NCBI RefSeq assembly: GCF_000720175.1
Contig: NZ_JOIX01000096.1
Location: 1 to 47,934 of the forward strand
Origin: Streptomyces sp. NRRL S-337
GTDB taxonomy: Bacteria; Actinomycetota; Actinomycetes; Streptomycetales; Streptomycetaceae
Length of the DNA stretch: 47,934 bases
Direction of reading: 5' to 3'
Numbering within the stretch: the first letter of the stretch is position 1; each line of letters opens with the position of its first letter. Positions 8,613-17,667 of this stretch are shown piece by piece. A program made the position numbers and the translations under genes. The notes beneath the pieces were generated by a model, which worked only from the letters and a program-made list of their open reading frames with translations, did not search any database and was not told the DNA's origin.

Positions 8613-8696
8613 CTCGGGAGGCCGGCCGCCGCCCCGGGCCCGCGGGCCGGTGATCGGGGTCTTCCGCCGGGCCGCCGCGCCTGATAGACGGGGGCC

Positions 8697-9560
8697 ATGC
8701 CGAGACCGATACTCGCTGCCGCGCTGCGCGGCGCCGCCACCGTCGCCGCTGCCGCCGCCCTGCTGGCCGTCACCGCGCTCTCCCCCGCCGCGGCGGTCCC
8801 GACCACCCGGCCCGCCCCGCCGTCGGCGCGGGCCCACGACCCCAAGGCGCCCGAGGAGTTCGTCGCCCTGCGGGACGTGGATCCCACCATCCTCCAGGAG
8901 ATGCGCTACGCCACCCCGCACACCTTCATGGGCGTCCCGGTGACCGGCTACCGGGCGCCGATCTGCCTGCTGACCAGGGACGCGGCGCGGGCGCTGCACC
9001 GGGCGCAGCGCTCGTTCCTGCGCCGTGGCTACTCCCTCAAGGTGTACGACTGCTACCGGCCGCAGCGCGCCGTGAACCACTTCGTGGCGTGGGCGGAGGA
9101 CCTCGGTGACCAGCGGATGAAGGGCGAGTTCTATCCGCGGGTCGACAAGTCGACGCTGTTCCGGGACGGCTACATCGCCGAGAAGTCCGGGCACAGCCGG
9201 GGCAGTACCGTCGATCTGACGCTGGTGCGGCTGCCCGCGCTGCCCACCCGGCCGTATGTGCCGGGTGAGCCGCTGACGCCCTGTTACGGGCCGCGGGAGG
9301 CCCGCTTCCCGGACAACTCGCTGGACATGGGGACCGGGTTCGACTGCTTCGACACCCTGGCGCACACCCTCGACCCGCGGATCGCGAGCGTGCAGCGGGC
9401 GAACCGGCTGCTGCTCAAGGACGGCCTGGAGCGGGCCGGGTTCGTCAACTATGCGGCGGAGTGGTGGCATTACACCTTCACCCCGGAGACGTTCCCGGAC
9501 ACCTACTTCGACTTCCCGGTGTCCCGCCGGTCGCTGACCGGGCACCGGCCGCGTGGCTGA
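8697..9560 (+). CDS. Secreted D-alanyl-D-alanine dipeptidase (VanX/DdpX type, peptidase M15D)
   Basis: This 287-residue zinc peptidase has an N-terminal signal peptide (basic MPRP, hydrophobic core to about residue 30, AAA-like cleavage region), so it acts outside the membrane. The metal-binding signature SGHSRGSTVDL supplies His166 and Asp173, and EWWHYTF supplies the general base Glu255 and third ligand His258. An Arg in the conserved MRYAT-type segment is also present. VanX proteins for vancomycin resistance are cytoplasmic and lie beside vanH and vanA; neither is here. The likely role is therefore cleavage of D-Ala-D-Ala or related peptides in the cell wall or for nutrition. The ATG has a GGGGG ribosome site. 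It converges on the Nudix regulator. Confidence 0.92.
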   Translation: MPRPILAAALRGAATVAAAAALLAVTALSPAAAVPTTRPAPPSARAHDPKAPEEFVALRDVDPTILQEMRYATPHTFMGVPVTGYRAPICLLTRDAARALHRAQRSFLRRGYSLKVYDCYRPQRAVNHFVAWAEDLGDQRMKGEFYPRVDKSTLFRDGYIAEKSGHSRGSTVDLTLVRLPALPTRPYVPGEPLTPCYGPREARFPDNSLDMGTGFDCFDTLAHTLDPRIASVQRANRLLLKDGLERAGFVNYAAEWWHYTFTPETFPDTYFDFPVSRRSLTGHRPRG

Positions 9561-9577
9561 CCCGGCGGGGCGTGCCC

Positions 9578-9622
9578 GGGTGGGGTGCTCTCGGGTGGGG
9601 TGCTCTCGGGTTGGGTGTCTTC
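9578..9622. repeat. Three 15-bp tandem repeats between convergent genes
   Basis: Two identical copies of GGGTGGGGTGCTCTC (9578-9592 and 9593-9607) and a third with several changes (9608-9622) fill the gap between the dipeptidase and the Nudix gene and overlap the latter's stop codon. Such a repeat is prone to copy-number change. Confidence 0.75.
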
Positions 9623-10619
9623 AGGAAGCGTCCCGGCCCGGGCGCAGCAACGCCGGGTGCAGCAGGGCGGCGCCGCCCGCCCGGTAGAGGCGGGCGCGCG
9701 GGCCGCCGCGGGCTCCCCCGCGGGCCGCGGTGGCGCCGGTGGGCTCGACGAAGCCGGGGACGGAGAGCACCTTGCGGTGGAAGTTGCCGGCGTGCAGCGG
9801 GCTGCCCCAGACGGACTCGTAGACGCCGCGGAGTTCGGCGACGGTGAATTCCTCACCGAGGAAGGCGGTGGCCAGCGGGGTGTACTCGATCTTGGCGCGG
9901 GCGCGGTCCAGGCCGTCGGCCACGATCCGGGCGTGGTCGAAGGCGAGCGGCAGCGGGGCCGGTGCGTCCGGGCCCGGCGCGGTGCCGTCCGGGGTCCGGG
10001 GCACGGAATCACCCCCGTCGATCCCGTGCCCCGGGCCCTGCTGTGAGGGACGCGGGCGGGCCGCGTCCGGTTCGCCGGAGGTCCCCGCCGTACGGTCCCG
10101 GTCCTCGGCCGTGCTCCCCCGGGCCGGCGTCCGGTCCGTACGGCCGTCCTGGTGTGCGCCGAGGGCGAGCCGGGAGACCGGGATCCAGGCCGCGGCGGTC
10201 GCGTCGCCGCCGCCCCGGGCCTCGGGGAGGTCGGGGGCGAAGGCGAGGTAGGCGACCGTGACGACCGGCATCCGCGGGTCGCGGGCCGGCTCGCCGTAGG
10301 AGCCGAGCTGTTCGAGGTGGACGCGTTCCAGGTGGGCGGCGTCCAGGCCGGTCTCCTCGGCGAGTTCGCGGGCCGCGGCGGCGTCGAGGGACTCCTGGCC
10401 GGCGCGGACGAAGCCGCCGGGCAGGGCCCAGGTGCCGCGGAAGGGGCGGCCGCCGCGCTCGACGAGCAGGACGTGCAGCGCGCCGCCGCGCAGGGTGAGG
10501 GCGACGATGTCGACGGTCACGGCGATCGCGGGGAAGCCCCGGGGGTCGTAGGCGGCGAGGAAGGCGCTGTCGTCGCCGTCGGCGCCAACTCCCTTGCCGC
10601 GCCGTTCCGTTCCGGTCAC
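9621..10619 (-). CDS. Nudix-domain transcriptional regulator (NrtR-like)
   Basis: The protein (332 residues) has an N-terminal Nudix domain and a C-terminal winged helix, the layout of NrtR regulators, which sense ADP-ribose compounds and control NAD or sugar-acid genes. The Nudix box reads GGFVRAGQESLDAAAARELAEETG; it has one residue too many between the glycine and first glutamate, as expected of a sensor rather than an active hydrolase. After about residue 150 comes a ~60-residue disordered linker rich in Pro, Asp and Gly, then the DNA-binding part (FTVAELRGVYESVWG, NFHRKVLSVPGFVEPTG). I chose the GTG at 10619 because a GGGGGAGG ribosome site sits 8 nt ahead; the GTG at 10628 overlaps that site. 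A double palindrome lies just upstream, so autoregulation is likely. Which genes it controls cannot be told from here. Confidence 0.85.
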   Translation of the reverse strand: MTGTERRGKGVGADGDDSAFLAAYDPRGFPAIAVTVDIVALTLRGGALHVLLVERGGRPFRGTWALPGGFVRAGQESLDAAAARELAEETGLDAAHLERVHLEQLGSYGEPARDPRMPVVTVAYLAFAPDLPEARGGGDATAAAWIPVSRLALGAHQDGRTDRTPARGSTAEDRDRTAGTSGEPDAARPRPSQQGPGHGIDGGDSVPRTPDGTAPGPDAPAPLPLAFDHARIVADGLDRARAKIEYTPLATAFLGEEFTVAELRGVYESVWGSPLHAGNFHRKVLSVPGFVEPTGATAARGGARGGPRARLYRAGGAALLHPALLRPGRDAS

Positions 10620-10639
10620 GACCGTCACCTCCCCCGGCA

Positions 10640-10678
10640 GTTGTTCTCACCCTGAGTCTTTCTCGGGGCGAGAACAAC
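10640..10678. promoter_or_regulatory. Double palindrome, likely operator of the Nudix regulator
   Basis: GTTGTTCTC (10640-10648) and GAGAACAAC (10670-10678) are perfect 9-bp inverted arms. Inside, there are two smaller palindromes: TTCTCACCCTGAG and the better TTCTCGGGGCGAGAA. The array sits directly in front of the regulator's ribosome site and within the gap to the divergent EAL-GGDEF gene. Confidence 0.6.
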
Positions 10679-10869
10679 ATAGCGACCGGGCGTGGCACGG
10701 TCCAGCCCGTTCTCGCCGTCCGTGCCGCGCCGGGTCCGCCGGGGGCGGCCCGCCCGCGTATCGCGCCCGGTCGAACGCGGTGTGTGGGTCGCGGGGCAGC
10801 CGTCCGTACGCTCCGGAAGGATGCGTGAACAGTGCGTTAATCACACCTCGCGGTGGGTCGCGGAGGGGC

Positions 10870-12588
10870 ATGCTGCTGCCCGTGCCTGCGTGGACGGACC
10901 AGCTTCGCTTCGCCTTCCAGCCCGTGGTGAACCTCTCGACCGGTTCGGTCGCGGCGATGGAGATACTCGCCCGCCCCGAACCGGGTGCGGCCGACGTCCT
11001 GACGTCCGCGCGGCGCTGTCCGGACCTGGACGCCGAACTGGCCGCGCTCGCAGTCCGGGCGGCGTCGCACCAGGAGACGCTGCTGCCGCTGCACGTCAAC
11101 GTCTTCGCCGGCACGGTCGCCGAGCTGCCCCGGCTGACGTCGCTGACCAAGGCGGTGCACGAGGTGGGCCGGCGCCCGTGGGAGGTCACCCTGGACATCG
11201 GCGGGCCGTTCCTCCACTTCCCGGGCGCGGCGCTGCTGGAGTCGGTGGCGGGCCTGCGTGACGAGGGCTTCCGGATCTGTGCGGACGGGGTCGGCGACGG
11301 CGATCTGCCGCTGCGGCTGCTCGGCGCGCTCGCACCGGACCTGGTCAAGCTCGATCGGTCGCTGTGCGCGGGGCTCGACGCCGACCGGGGCCGGCAGGCC
11401 GTGGTGGCCGCGATGCGGGAGCTGTGCGAGCGGATCGGCGGGCTGCTGGCCATCGAGGGGGTGGAGACCGAACGGCAGTACGCGGCGGTCCGGGACGCCG
11501 GGGTGCAGCTGGCGCAGGGCCATCTGTTCGCCCCGCCGGCCCGGCGGCCGGCCACCGACGTGTACCTGCCGCCGCCGGTGTCCCCGGTGGTGAGCGGGCC
11601 GGCCGCGGCGACGTACCACCCGCCGTCGGGGCCGCCGGTGGCGCAGTTCCTGCAGCCGGCCGCGCTGCTGCCGATGACGGCGTCGGCGGGCGCGGTGCGC
11701 AGCCACCTCACCGGTTTCCCCGAGGTGTCGGGGGTGCTGCTGGTGGACACCGACGGGGTGCCGGTCCGGGCGATCGACCGGGACCGGTTCCTGCTGTCGC
11801 TGTCCGGGCGGTACGGGCATGCGCTGTACGCGGACCGGCCGGCGCTGCGGCTGGCGGACCGGCCGCGGACGGTCGGTGCGGACGCCACCGCCTGGCAGGT
11901 GCTCGACGTGATCGCGGAGGGCGACCGGGCGCGTACCGGGGACGACGTGGCGGTGGTGGACGAGCGGGGCCGGTGCATGGGCGTGGTGCATCTCGCCGAC
12001 ATCCTGCGGGCGTTGGCGGAGAGCCGGGTGGAGGAGGCGGCCCGGCTCAATCCGCTGACCCGGCTGCCCGGTTCCGACGAGGTCAACGCGGAGGTGGACC
12101 GGCGGATCGCCGAAGGGCGGGCGTTCGCGCTGAGCTGGCTGGACGTGGACGGATTCAAGCAGGTCAACGACGGTGCGGGGTTCGCGGCGGGCGATGAACT
12201 GATCCGCTCGGTGGGGCGGACGCTGGCCGGGGTCGCGGCGGACGAGCCGTCCTGCCGGGTGGGCCACATCGGCGGTGACGACTTCCTGGTGCTGACCGAG
12301 CCGGACGGGCTGGGGCCCTTCGCGGCCGCGCTGCTGGACGTGGCCTGGCAGGCGGGCGGCCGGCCGGTGACGCTGTCGCTCGCGACGGTGGTGTGCCCGC
12401 CCGGCAGCGTCGGCGGGCACCACGAGGCCGCGGCGTCGCTCGCCCCGCTGAAGAAGGAGGCCAAGGCGCTGCCGGGGGCGAGCTGGGTGGTGGGCCGGCC
12501 GGGTTCGGCGCGCACGGAGGTGCGCCGGGGGGCGGTGGCCCGAGTGCCGGATCCGGCCGGGCCGGAGGGGCTGCGGGCGCGGGGCTGA
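10870..12588 (+). CDS. EAL-CBS-GGDEF protein with degenerate c-di-GMP domains
   Basis: The 572-residue cytoplasmic protein has an EAL-type domain (residues ~10-230), a CBS-pair-like middle (~270-380) and a GGDEF-type domain (~390-530). The EAL motif is EIL, and the DDFGTG loop reads DGVGDGD, so the metal site is damaged; the GGDEF motif reads GGDDF although LTRLP and WLDVDGFKQVND are well kept. Family knowledge says such proteins often bind c-di-GMP or nucleotides instead of making or breaking c-di-GMP. The ATG at 10870 has GGAGGGG in front and begins just before the EAL fold; an in-frame GTG at 10825 with GGAAGG is an alternative. It is divergent from the Nudix regulator. Confidence 0.85.
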   Translation: MLLPVPAWTDQLRFAFQPVVNLSTGSVAAMEILARPEPGAADVLTSARRCPDLDAELAALAVRAASHQETLLPLHVNVFAGTVAELPRLTSLTKAVHEVGRRPWEVTLDIGGPFLHFPGAALLESVAGLRDEGFRICADGVGDGDLPLRLLGALAPDLVKLDRSLCAGLDADRGRQAVVAAMRELCERIGGLLAIEGVETERQYAAVRDAGVQLAQGHLFAPPARRPATDVYLPPPVSPVVSGPAAATYHPPSGPPVAQFLQPAALLPMTASAGAVRSHLTGFPEVSGVLLVDTDGVPVRAIDRDRFLLSLSGRYGHALYADRPALRLADRPRTVGADATAWQVLDVIAEGDRARTGDDVAVVDERGRCMGVVHLADILRALAESRVEEAARLNPLTRLPGSDEVNAEVDRRIAEGRAFALSWLDVDGFKQVNDGAGFAAGDELIRSVGRTLAGVAADEPSCRVGHIGGDDFLVLTEPDGLGPFAAALLDVAWQAGGRPVTLSLATVVCPPGSVGGHHEAAASLAPLKKEAKALPGASWVVGRPGSARTEVRRGAVARVPDPAGPEGLRARG

Positions 12589-12815
12589 CGGCGGCCGGGC
12601 AGCACGGCACAGGCCCGCCGTCCGCGGTCAACGGCCGCTGCTGCGGGCGACCTTGACGCTCCCTCAGCCCGGGTGAACACTTCCCCGTGCCAAGTCGGCA
12701 GCGCCGCACTCCGGCGCCCCGGCCGGGTGGCAGCGGCTGCCCGCTGCCCGCCGGTGGCACGCACCCGACCGCGGAGGACCGGGGGACGCCCCCGGGCCAG
12801 GGACAAGGAGCCGCC

Positions 12816-13583
12816 ATGTATACCAATGGGGACATCGTCGTCGGTGAAGTGATCGGTACCGCGATCCTGATTCTCTTCGGCGCGGGGGTGTGCGCCGCGG
12901 TCACCCTGCACCACTCCAAGGCGCGGGCCGCCGGCTGGGTCGTGATCGCCTTCGGCTGGGGCCTGGGCGTGCTGGCCGGGGCGTACACCGCGGCGCCGCT
13001 GTCCGGCGGGCACCTCAACCCGGCGGTGACGGTCGGCTCGGCGGTCGCGGGCGGCACGCCGTGGTCGAAGGTGCCGGTGTACGTGCTGGCGCAGATGGTG
13101 GGCGCGGCGATCGGGGCGGTGCTGGCGTGGGCGCTGTACTACGCCCAGTTCGCCGCGAACGCCGAGGGGGACAAGGCGCAGCCGACGCTGGGGATATTCT
13201 CCACCGCCCCGGAGATCCGCAAGCCGGCGGCGAACCTCGTCACCGAGGTCATCGCCACCGTCGGGCTGGTCCTGCCGCTGCTGTTCTTCGGCCAGAACAA
13301 GGGCATCGGGATCGGCCAGGTGCCCGGCGAGCGGGCCGGGGTCTACGGCTCGGGCATCAACGTGCTGCTGGTCGCGCTGCTGGTGGTCGGGATCGGGCTG
13401 TCGCTGGGCGGGCCGACCGGTTACGCCATCAATCCGGCCCGGGACCTCGCTCCGCGGGTGGTGCACGCCCTGCTGCCGATCGCCAACAAGGGGTCGTCGG
13501 ACTGGGGTTACGCCTGGATCCCGGTGGCCGGGCCGCTGATCGGCGCGGTGCTCTCCGGACTGGTCTACCAGGCGGCATTCTGA
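12816..13583 (+). CDS. glpF: Glycerol facilitator (MIP/aquaglyceroporin)
   Basis: A 255-residue, six-helix membrane channel. The two half-helix motifs are visible as GGHLNPAVT (NPA at 68-70) and [12 protein letters not shown]; the Asp after the second NPAR is the mark of glycerol facilitators rather than water channels. The ATG follows AAGGAG at good spacing. glpK begins 77 bp downstream, so glycerol is taken in and trapped by phosphorylation by the products of one operon. No glpD follows, unlike many Streptomyces glycerol operons, and no GylR-type regulator is adjacent. The 227-bp gap upstream has a TTGACG at 12653 but no good matching -10. Confidence 0.96.
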   Translation: MYTNGDIVVGEVIGTAILILFGAGVCAAVTLHHSKARAAGWVVIAFGWGLGVLAGAYTAAPLSGGHLNPAVTVGSAVAGGTPWSKVPVYVLAQMVGAAIGAVLAWALYYAQFAANAEGDKAQPTLGIFSTAPEIRKPAANLVTEVIATVGLVLPLLFFGQNKGIGIGQVPGERAGVYGSGINVLLVALLVVGIGLSLGGPTGYAINPARDLAPRVVHALLPIANKGSSDWGYAWIPVAGPLIGAVLSGLVYQAAF

Positions 13584-13659
13584 CCGGTGCGGCCGCACGA
13601 AGGCGGGCGCACCACGGGTGCGACCCGGGTACCCACTCGGAGCCAGGAGGCCTGACGGC

Positions 13660-15189
13660 ATGAACCAGCACACCGAGAAGTACGTCGCCGCGATCGATCA
13701 GGGCACCACGTCGAGCCGCTGCATCATCTTCGACCACGACGGGTCGATCGTCGCCGTGGACCAGCGCGAGCACCGGCAGATCTTCCCCCGGCCCGGCTGG
13801 GTGGAGCACGACGCGACGGAGATCTGGACGAAGGTGCAGGCCGTGGTGGCGGGCGCGCTCACCAAGGCGGGGCTGCGTGCCGACCAGCTCAGCGCGCTGG
13901 GCATCACCAACCAGCGGGAGACCACCGTGCTGTGGGACCGGGCCACCGGCCGGCCGGTGCACCACGCGATCGTCTGGCAGGACACCCGGACCTCGCAGCT
14001 GTGCGCGGAACTGGGCGGCACGGACGGCCAGGACCGGTTCCGCGAGGCCACCGGCCTGCCGCTGGCGAGTTACTTCTCCGGACCGAAGGCGGCCTGGCTG
14101 CTGGACGAGGTGCCGGGCCTGCGGGCGCGTGCCGAGCGCGGCGAGATCGCGTTCGGCACCATCGACTCCTGGCTGATCTGGAACCTGACCGGCGGCATCG
14201 ACGGCGGGGTGCACGTCACGGACGTGACCAACGCGGGCCGCACGATGCTGATGAACCTCGCGACCCTGCAGTGGGACCCGGCGATCCTCTCGGCGATGAA
14301 CGTGCCCGCCGCGATGCTGCCGGAGATCCGCTCGTCGGCGGAGGTGTACGGCTCCGCGGTGGGCCAGCTCCAGGGGGTGCCGGTGGCGTCCGCGCTGGGC
14401 GACCAGCAGGCGGCGATCTTCGGGCAGACCTGTTACGGCGTCGGCGAGGCCAAGAACACCTACGGCACGGGTTCGTTCCTGCTGCTGAACACCGGCAACC
14501 GCCCGGTGGCGTCGAAGAGCGGGCTGCTGACGACCATGGGCTACCAGCTGGGCGGTGAGGACCCGGTCTACTGCCTGGAGGGCTCCATCGCCATCACGGG
14601 TGCGCTGGTGCAGTGGTTCCGCGACCAGCTCGGCATCATCTCCTCGGCCGAGGAGATCGAGCAGCTGGCGGCGAGCGTGCCGGACAACGGCGGGGCGTAC
14701 ATCGTGCCGGCGTTCTCCGGTCTCTTCGCGCCGTATTGGCGCTCCGACGCCCGCGGGGTGATCACGGGTCTGACCGGTTACGTCACCAAGGCGCATCTGG
14801 CCCGTGCCGTTCTGGAGGCGACCAGCTGGCAGACCCGGGAGGTGGTGGACACGATGTTCCAGGACTCCGGGGTGCGGATCACCCAGCTGAAGGTGGACGG
14901 CGGGATGACCGCCAACAAGCTGCTGATGCAGCATCAGGCGGACGTGTTGGGCGTCCCGGTGATCCGGCCGGTGATCTCGGAGACCACCTGTCTGGGCGCG
15001 GCCTACGCGGCGGGCCTGGCCACCGGTGTCTGGCAGGACCTGGACGAGCTGCGCAGCCACTGGAAGCGCGACACGGAGTGGGTACCGCGGATGGACGGTG
15101 CGGTCCGGGACCGCGAGTACGCCAACTGGCGGCGGGCGGTGGAGCGGAGCTTCGGCTGGCTGACCGAGGACGGCTCGGCCGCCTCGTAG
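13660..15189 (+). CDS. glpK: Glycerol kinase
   Basis: The 509-residue kinase converts glycerol and ATP to glycerol-3-phosphate. FGGY-family motifs are intact: the N-terminal phosphate loop [38 protein letters not shown], the sugar-binding [13 protein letters not shown] and the C-terminal [13 protein letters not shown]. Length is normal. The ATG is preceded by AGGAGG. It is the second gene after glpF. A symmetric hairpin separates it from the convergent cvnD. Confidence 0.98.
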   Translation: MNQHTEKYVAAIDQGTTSSRCIIFDHDGSIVAVDQREHRQIFPRPGWVEHDATEIWTKVQAVVAGALTKAGLRADQLSALGITNQRETTVLWDRATGRPVHHAIVWQDTRTSQLCAELGGTDGQDRFREATGLPLASYFSGPKAAWLLDEVPGLRARAERGEIAFGTIDSWLIWNLTGGIDGGVHVTDVTNAGRTMLMNLATLQWDPAILSAMNVPAAMLPEIRSSAEVYGSAVGQLQGVPVASALGDQQAAIFGQTCYGVGEAKNTYGTGSFLLLNTGNRPVASKSGLLTTMGYQLGGEDPVYCLEGSIAITGALVQWFRDQLGIISSAEEIEQLAASVPDNGGAYIVPAFSGLFAPYWRSDARGVITGLTGYVTKAHLARAVLEATSWQTREVVDTMFQDSGVRITQLKVDGGMTANKLLMQHQADVLGVPVIRPVISETTCLGAAYAAGLATGVWQDLDELRSHWKRDTEWVPRMDGAVRDREYANWRRAVERSFGWLTEDGSAAS

Positions 15190-15204
15190 CGGCGGGCGGC
15201 GGAC

Positions 15205-15243
15205 GTACGGCCCGGACCCCGGACGGCGGGGTGCGGGCCGTAC
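15205..15243. terminator. Bidirectional hairpin between glpK and cvnD
   Basis: GTACGGCCCG (15205-15214) pairs with CGGGCCGTAC (15234-15243), and inside it ACCCC (15216-15220) pairs with GGGGT (15228-15232), giving a 15-bp stem with one G-G mismatch. It lies exactly between the two convergent stop codons. There is no T-run, as is common in Streptomyces. Confidence 0.75.
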
Positions 15244-15264
15244 CCCTGCGCGGGTGGTCCCCGG

Positions 15265-15876
15265 TCAGCGCAGTGCGGGCTCCCGGCGCCGGCCGCCGGT
15301 CCGCATCGCGTGCTCGACGACGGCGATCAGCACGTCCCTGGCCGAGTCCCGCTCCCGGGCGTCGCAGAGCATCACCGGCACGTCGGGGTCGAGGTCCAGG
15401 GCGTCGCGGACCACCTCGGGCGGGTAGCGGTCGGCGCCGTCGAAGCAGTTCACGGCCACGGTGAAGGGCAGTCCGCGGCGCTCGAAGTAGTCGATCGCGG
15501 CGAAGCTGTCGGCGAGCCGGCGGGTGTCGGCGAGGACCACCGCGCCCAGCGCACCGCGGGCGAGCTCGTCCCAGAGGAACCAGAAGCGGTCCTGTCCGGG
15601 GGTGCCGAAGAGGTAGAGGACCAGTTGGTCGTTGACGGTGATCCGCCCGAAGTCCATGGCGACGGTGGTGGTGCTCTTGGTCTCCACCCCGTGGAGGTCG
15701 TCGACCGGACGGCCCGCCTCGGTCAGCCGCTCCTCGGTGCGCAGCGGTTTGATCTCGCTGACGGCGCCCACCAGCGTGGTCTTGCCGACCCCGAAGCCGC
15801 CGGCCACCAGGATCTTGAGCGTCACCGGATCGGCGGCGACGGTCTGCTGACGACGGTCGGAACGCCCGAAGACCAT
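15265..15876 (-). CDS. cvnD: Conservon GTPase CvnD
   Basis: A 203-residue small Ras/Arf-like GTPase of the CvnD family. The P-loop is GGFGVGKTTLVGAVSE, the G3-type motif is FGTPGQDRFWFLWDELARGA, and AVNCFDGA occupies the base-recognition position. In Streptomyces, CvnD works with a membrane sensor ATPase (CvnA), a roadblock protein (CvnB) and a DUF742 protein (CvnC) in a membrane complex likened to a eukaryotic G-protein receptor system. Here cvnA, cvnB and cvnC lie 3.8-8 kb to the right in the same orientation, but five other genes (or four, counting the broken phosphatase as one) do not usually intervene. The window contains no other cvnD, so this is their probable partner. Confidence 0.93.
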   Translation of the reverse strand: MVFGRSDRRQQTVAADPVTLKILVAGGFGVGKTTLVGAVSEIKPLRTEERLTEAGRPVDDLHGVETKSTTTVAMDFGRITVNDQLVLYLFGTPGQDRFWFLWDELARGALGAVVLADTRRLADSFAAIDYFERRGLPFTVAVNCFDGADRYPPEVVRDALDLDPDVPVMLCDARERDSARDVLIAVVEHAMRTGGRRREPALR

Positions 15877-16019
15877 GGGTATCTTCTCCTGTATTTCCGG
15901 GTGTGCGGGCGGTGCTCACGTCTGTGCCCCCGGGCGTGGTGGGGAGCGGGCAGCAGGCGCACAGGCACCGTACAACGTGCTCGGCGCGGCGCCCACTTGA
16001 GATCCGTCACGCTTGGGAC

Positions 16020-16039
16020 ACGGCCGCAGCTGCGGCCGT
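16020..16039. terminator. Perfect palindrome after the tetR stop codon
   Basis: ACGGCCGCAG and its exact reverse complement abut to form a 20-bp palindrome that ends one base from the tetR stop codon. It probably ends the hydrolase-tetR transcript. The remaining ~140 bases to cvnD must hold the cvnD promoter, which I could not define. Confidence 0.55.
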
Positions 16040-16651
16040 TCAGCGCGGGGCGAGGGTCTGGGGCCGGTCGAGGAGGCCCAGCAGGCTCACATGGCCGGCC
16101 TCGATGAAGGCGCAGAGCTCCTCCTCGGTGCCGTGCTCGGCCATCTGCCAGGTGATGGCGGCCTCTTCGGCGAAGGCCATCCAGGCGCGGGTGGCGACCT
16201 CCAGCCGCGGGGCCGGGGGCAGGCCGAGCCGCCGCTGCCCGTCGCGGACCCGGCGGGCGAGCGTGGCGCGGGTCTCGTCGACGAGGTCGGCGACCGCGGG
16301 GTGGCTGCCCGCCGCGCCGCGTACGAGGGCGAGGTACACCTGACGGTGTTCCAGGACGTAGGCCACGAAGCCGGCGATGAAGGCGCGCATCCAGGCGACC
16401 GGCTCCAGGCCGGCGTCCGGTTCGGTCGCGGCGGTGAAGCGGTCACACGCGGCGCGGACCACGGCGCGGTAGAAGTCGCGCTTGGAGTCGAAGTAGTGGA
16501 AGAGCAGCCCGCGGGAGATGCCGGCGCGCCGGGCGACCTCGTCGGTGGACAGTTCGTCCAGGGCCCGGTCGGCGAGCATCTCCAGCCCGATGCCGACCAG
16601 TTGCTCCCGGCGCTGGTCGGGGGTGAGTCGGGTGCCTCGCTTGCCGGACAT
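16040..16651 (-). CDS. TetR-family transcriptional regulator
   Basis: A 203-residue repressor-type protein. The N-terminal helix-turn-helix reads STDEVARRAGISRGLLFHYFDSKRDFYRAVV, the standard TetR signature; the C-terminal part is a helical ligand domain ending in a region that resembles the TetR C-terminal family with conserved WMAFAEEA. It lies 60 bp downstream of the alpha/beta hydrolase gene on the same strand and is probably co-transcribed. A 19-bp palindrome overlaps the promoter of that operon, which makes it a likely autorepressor that also controls the hydrolase. Confidence 0.92.
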   Translation of the reverse strand: MSGKRGTRLTPDQRREQLVGIGLEMLADRALDELSTDEVARRAGISRGLLFHYFDSKRDFYRAVVRAACDRFTAATEPDAGLEPVAWMRAFIAGFVAYVLEHRQVYLALVRGAAGSHPAVADLVDETRATLARRVRDGQRRLGLPPAPRLEVATRAWMAFAEEAAITWQMAEHGTEEELCAFIEAGHVSLLGLLDRPQTLAPR

Positions 16652-16711
16652 GCCCGCAGTGTACGGCGGTGCCGGGCCGGGTCCGGGCGGCCGTGGCGGC
16701 CCGGCCGGGCG

Positions 16712-17587
16712 TCAGGCGTGCCGGGCGAGGTGGTCGAGGATCGGGGGCGTGACGAGCCCGGGGACCTCTTCGGGGAGCCAGTGGCTGGCGCCCTCCAGGA
16801 CCTCGAAGCGGTACGGGCCGTCCACCCACTCCCCCGTCGACTCGGCCGCGCCCCGGCCCAGGGCGACGTCCTCGCTGCCCCACAGGAAGAGGGTGGGCAC
16901 GGCGATCCGGCCGGCCGGCACCGAGATGACGGACTCGGGGGCGCGGTACCAGTTGAGGGTGGCGGTGAGCGCGCCCGGTGCCGAGAGCCGGCGGAGGTTG
17001 CCGTCGACCAGCGCCGCGGGGACCTTGCCTCCGTAGACGGCGCGCAGCCGGGCCGCGTCGTCGGCGAGCAGGGCCACCTCGGCGGCGCCGTCGTCGCGGC
17101 GGAAGAAGCGGACGTAGTCGAGGCGGTGATGCTGCGTGGGGTCCTCGGCGGCGGCCCGGTTGAGGGCCTCCGGGTGCGGGGTGGCCAGCACGCTCAGGGA
17201 CTTCAGCCGCTCGGGGTGGGCGCCGGCCAGCGCCCAGGCGACCATGCCGCCCCAGTCGTGGGAGACCAGGTGGAAGCGGCCGGCGCCCTGGGCGTCGGCG
17301 AAGGCGAGGGCGTCGGCGACCAGTTCCGGGACGGCGTAGTCCGCGATCCGGGGCGGGCGGGCGCCGGGGGCGTAGCCGCGCTGGTCGACGGCGACGGCCC
17401 GGTAGCCGGCCGCGCCGAGGGCGGGCAGCACCTCGCTCCAGGAGTCGGCGAACTCCGGCCAGCCGTGCAGCAGCAGGACGAGGTCCCCGTCGGCGGGCCC
17501 GCAGGCCAGGGCGTCATGGGTGTGCGGGCCGACCTGGATCTCCAGGCGCTCGAAGGGGGCCGGGGCGGGGGTGGCGTCGGTGGGCAT
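16712..17587 (-). CDS. Alpha/beta hydrolase, epoxide hydrolase/dehalogenase group
   Basis: The 291-residue enzyme has the HGWPE oxyanion-hole motif, SHDWGG with an Asp nucleophile (as in epoxide hydrolases and haloalkane dehalogenases rather than Ser esterases), NWYRAP in the cap and the catalytic His in EGASHWL. The cap tyrosine favours epoxide hydrolase, but the substrate cannot be fixed from sequence. There is no signal peptide. The ATG at 17587 has a GAGAGG ribosome site. It heads an operon with the TetR gene, so it probably handles a compound sensed by that regulator. Confidence 0.9.
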   Translation of the reverse strand: MPTDATPAPAPFERLEIQVGPHTHDALACGPADGDLVLLLHGWPEFADSWSEVLPALGAAGYRAVAVDQRGYAPGARPPRIADYAVPELVADALAFADAQGAGRFHLVSHDWGGMVAWALAGAHPERLKSLSVLATPHPEALNRAAAEDPTQHHRLDYVRFFRRDDGAAEVALLADDAARLRAVYGGKVPAALVDGNLRRLSAPGALTATLNWYRAPESVISVPAGRIAVPTLFLWGSEDVALGRGAAESTGEWVDGPYRFEVLEGASHWLPEEVPGLVTPPILDHLARHA

Positions 17588-17667
17588 GGTGGTGCCTCTC
17601 GTCCGGTGGCGGCCGGCCGCAGTGACGGCGGAGCACGGCCGCGGTGACAACGGAACAACTGATCAGG

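Noticed and set aside
8697..9560. Vancomycin resistance cluster
   Set aside because: Only a VanX-like gene is present, and it is secreted. There is no vanH, vanA, vanR or vanS nearby.
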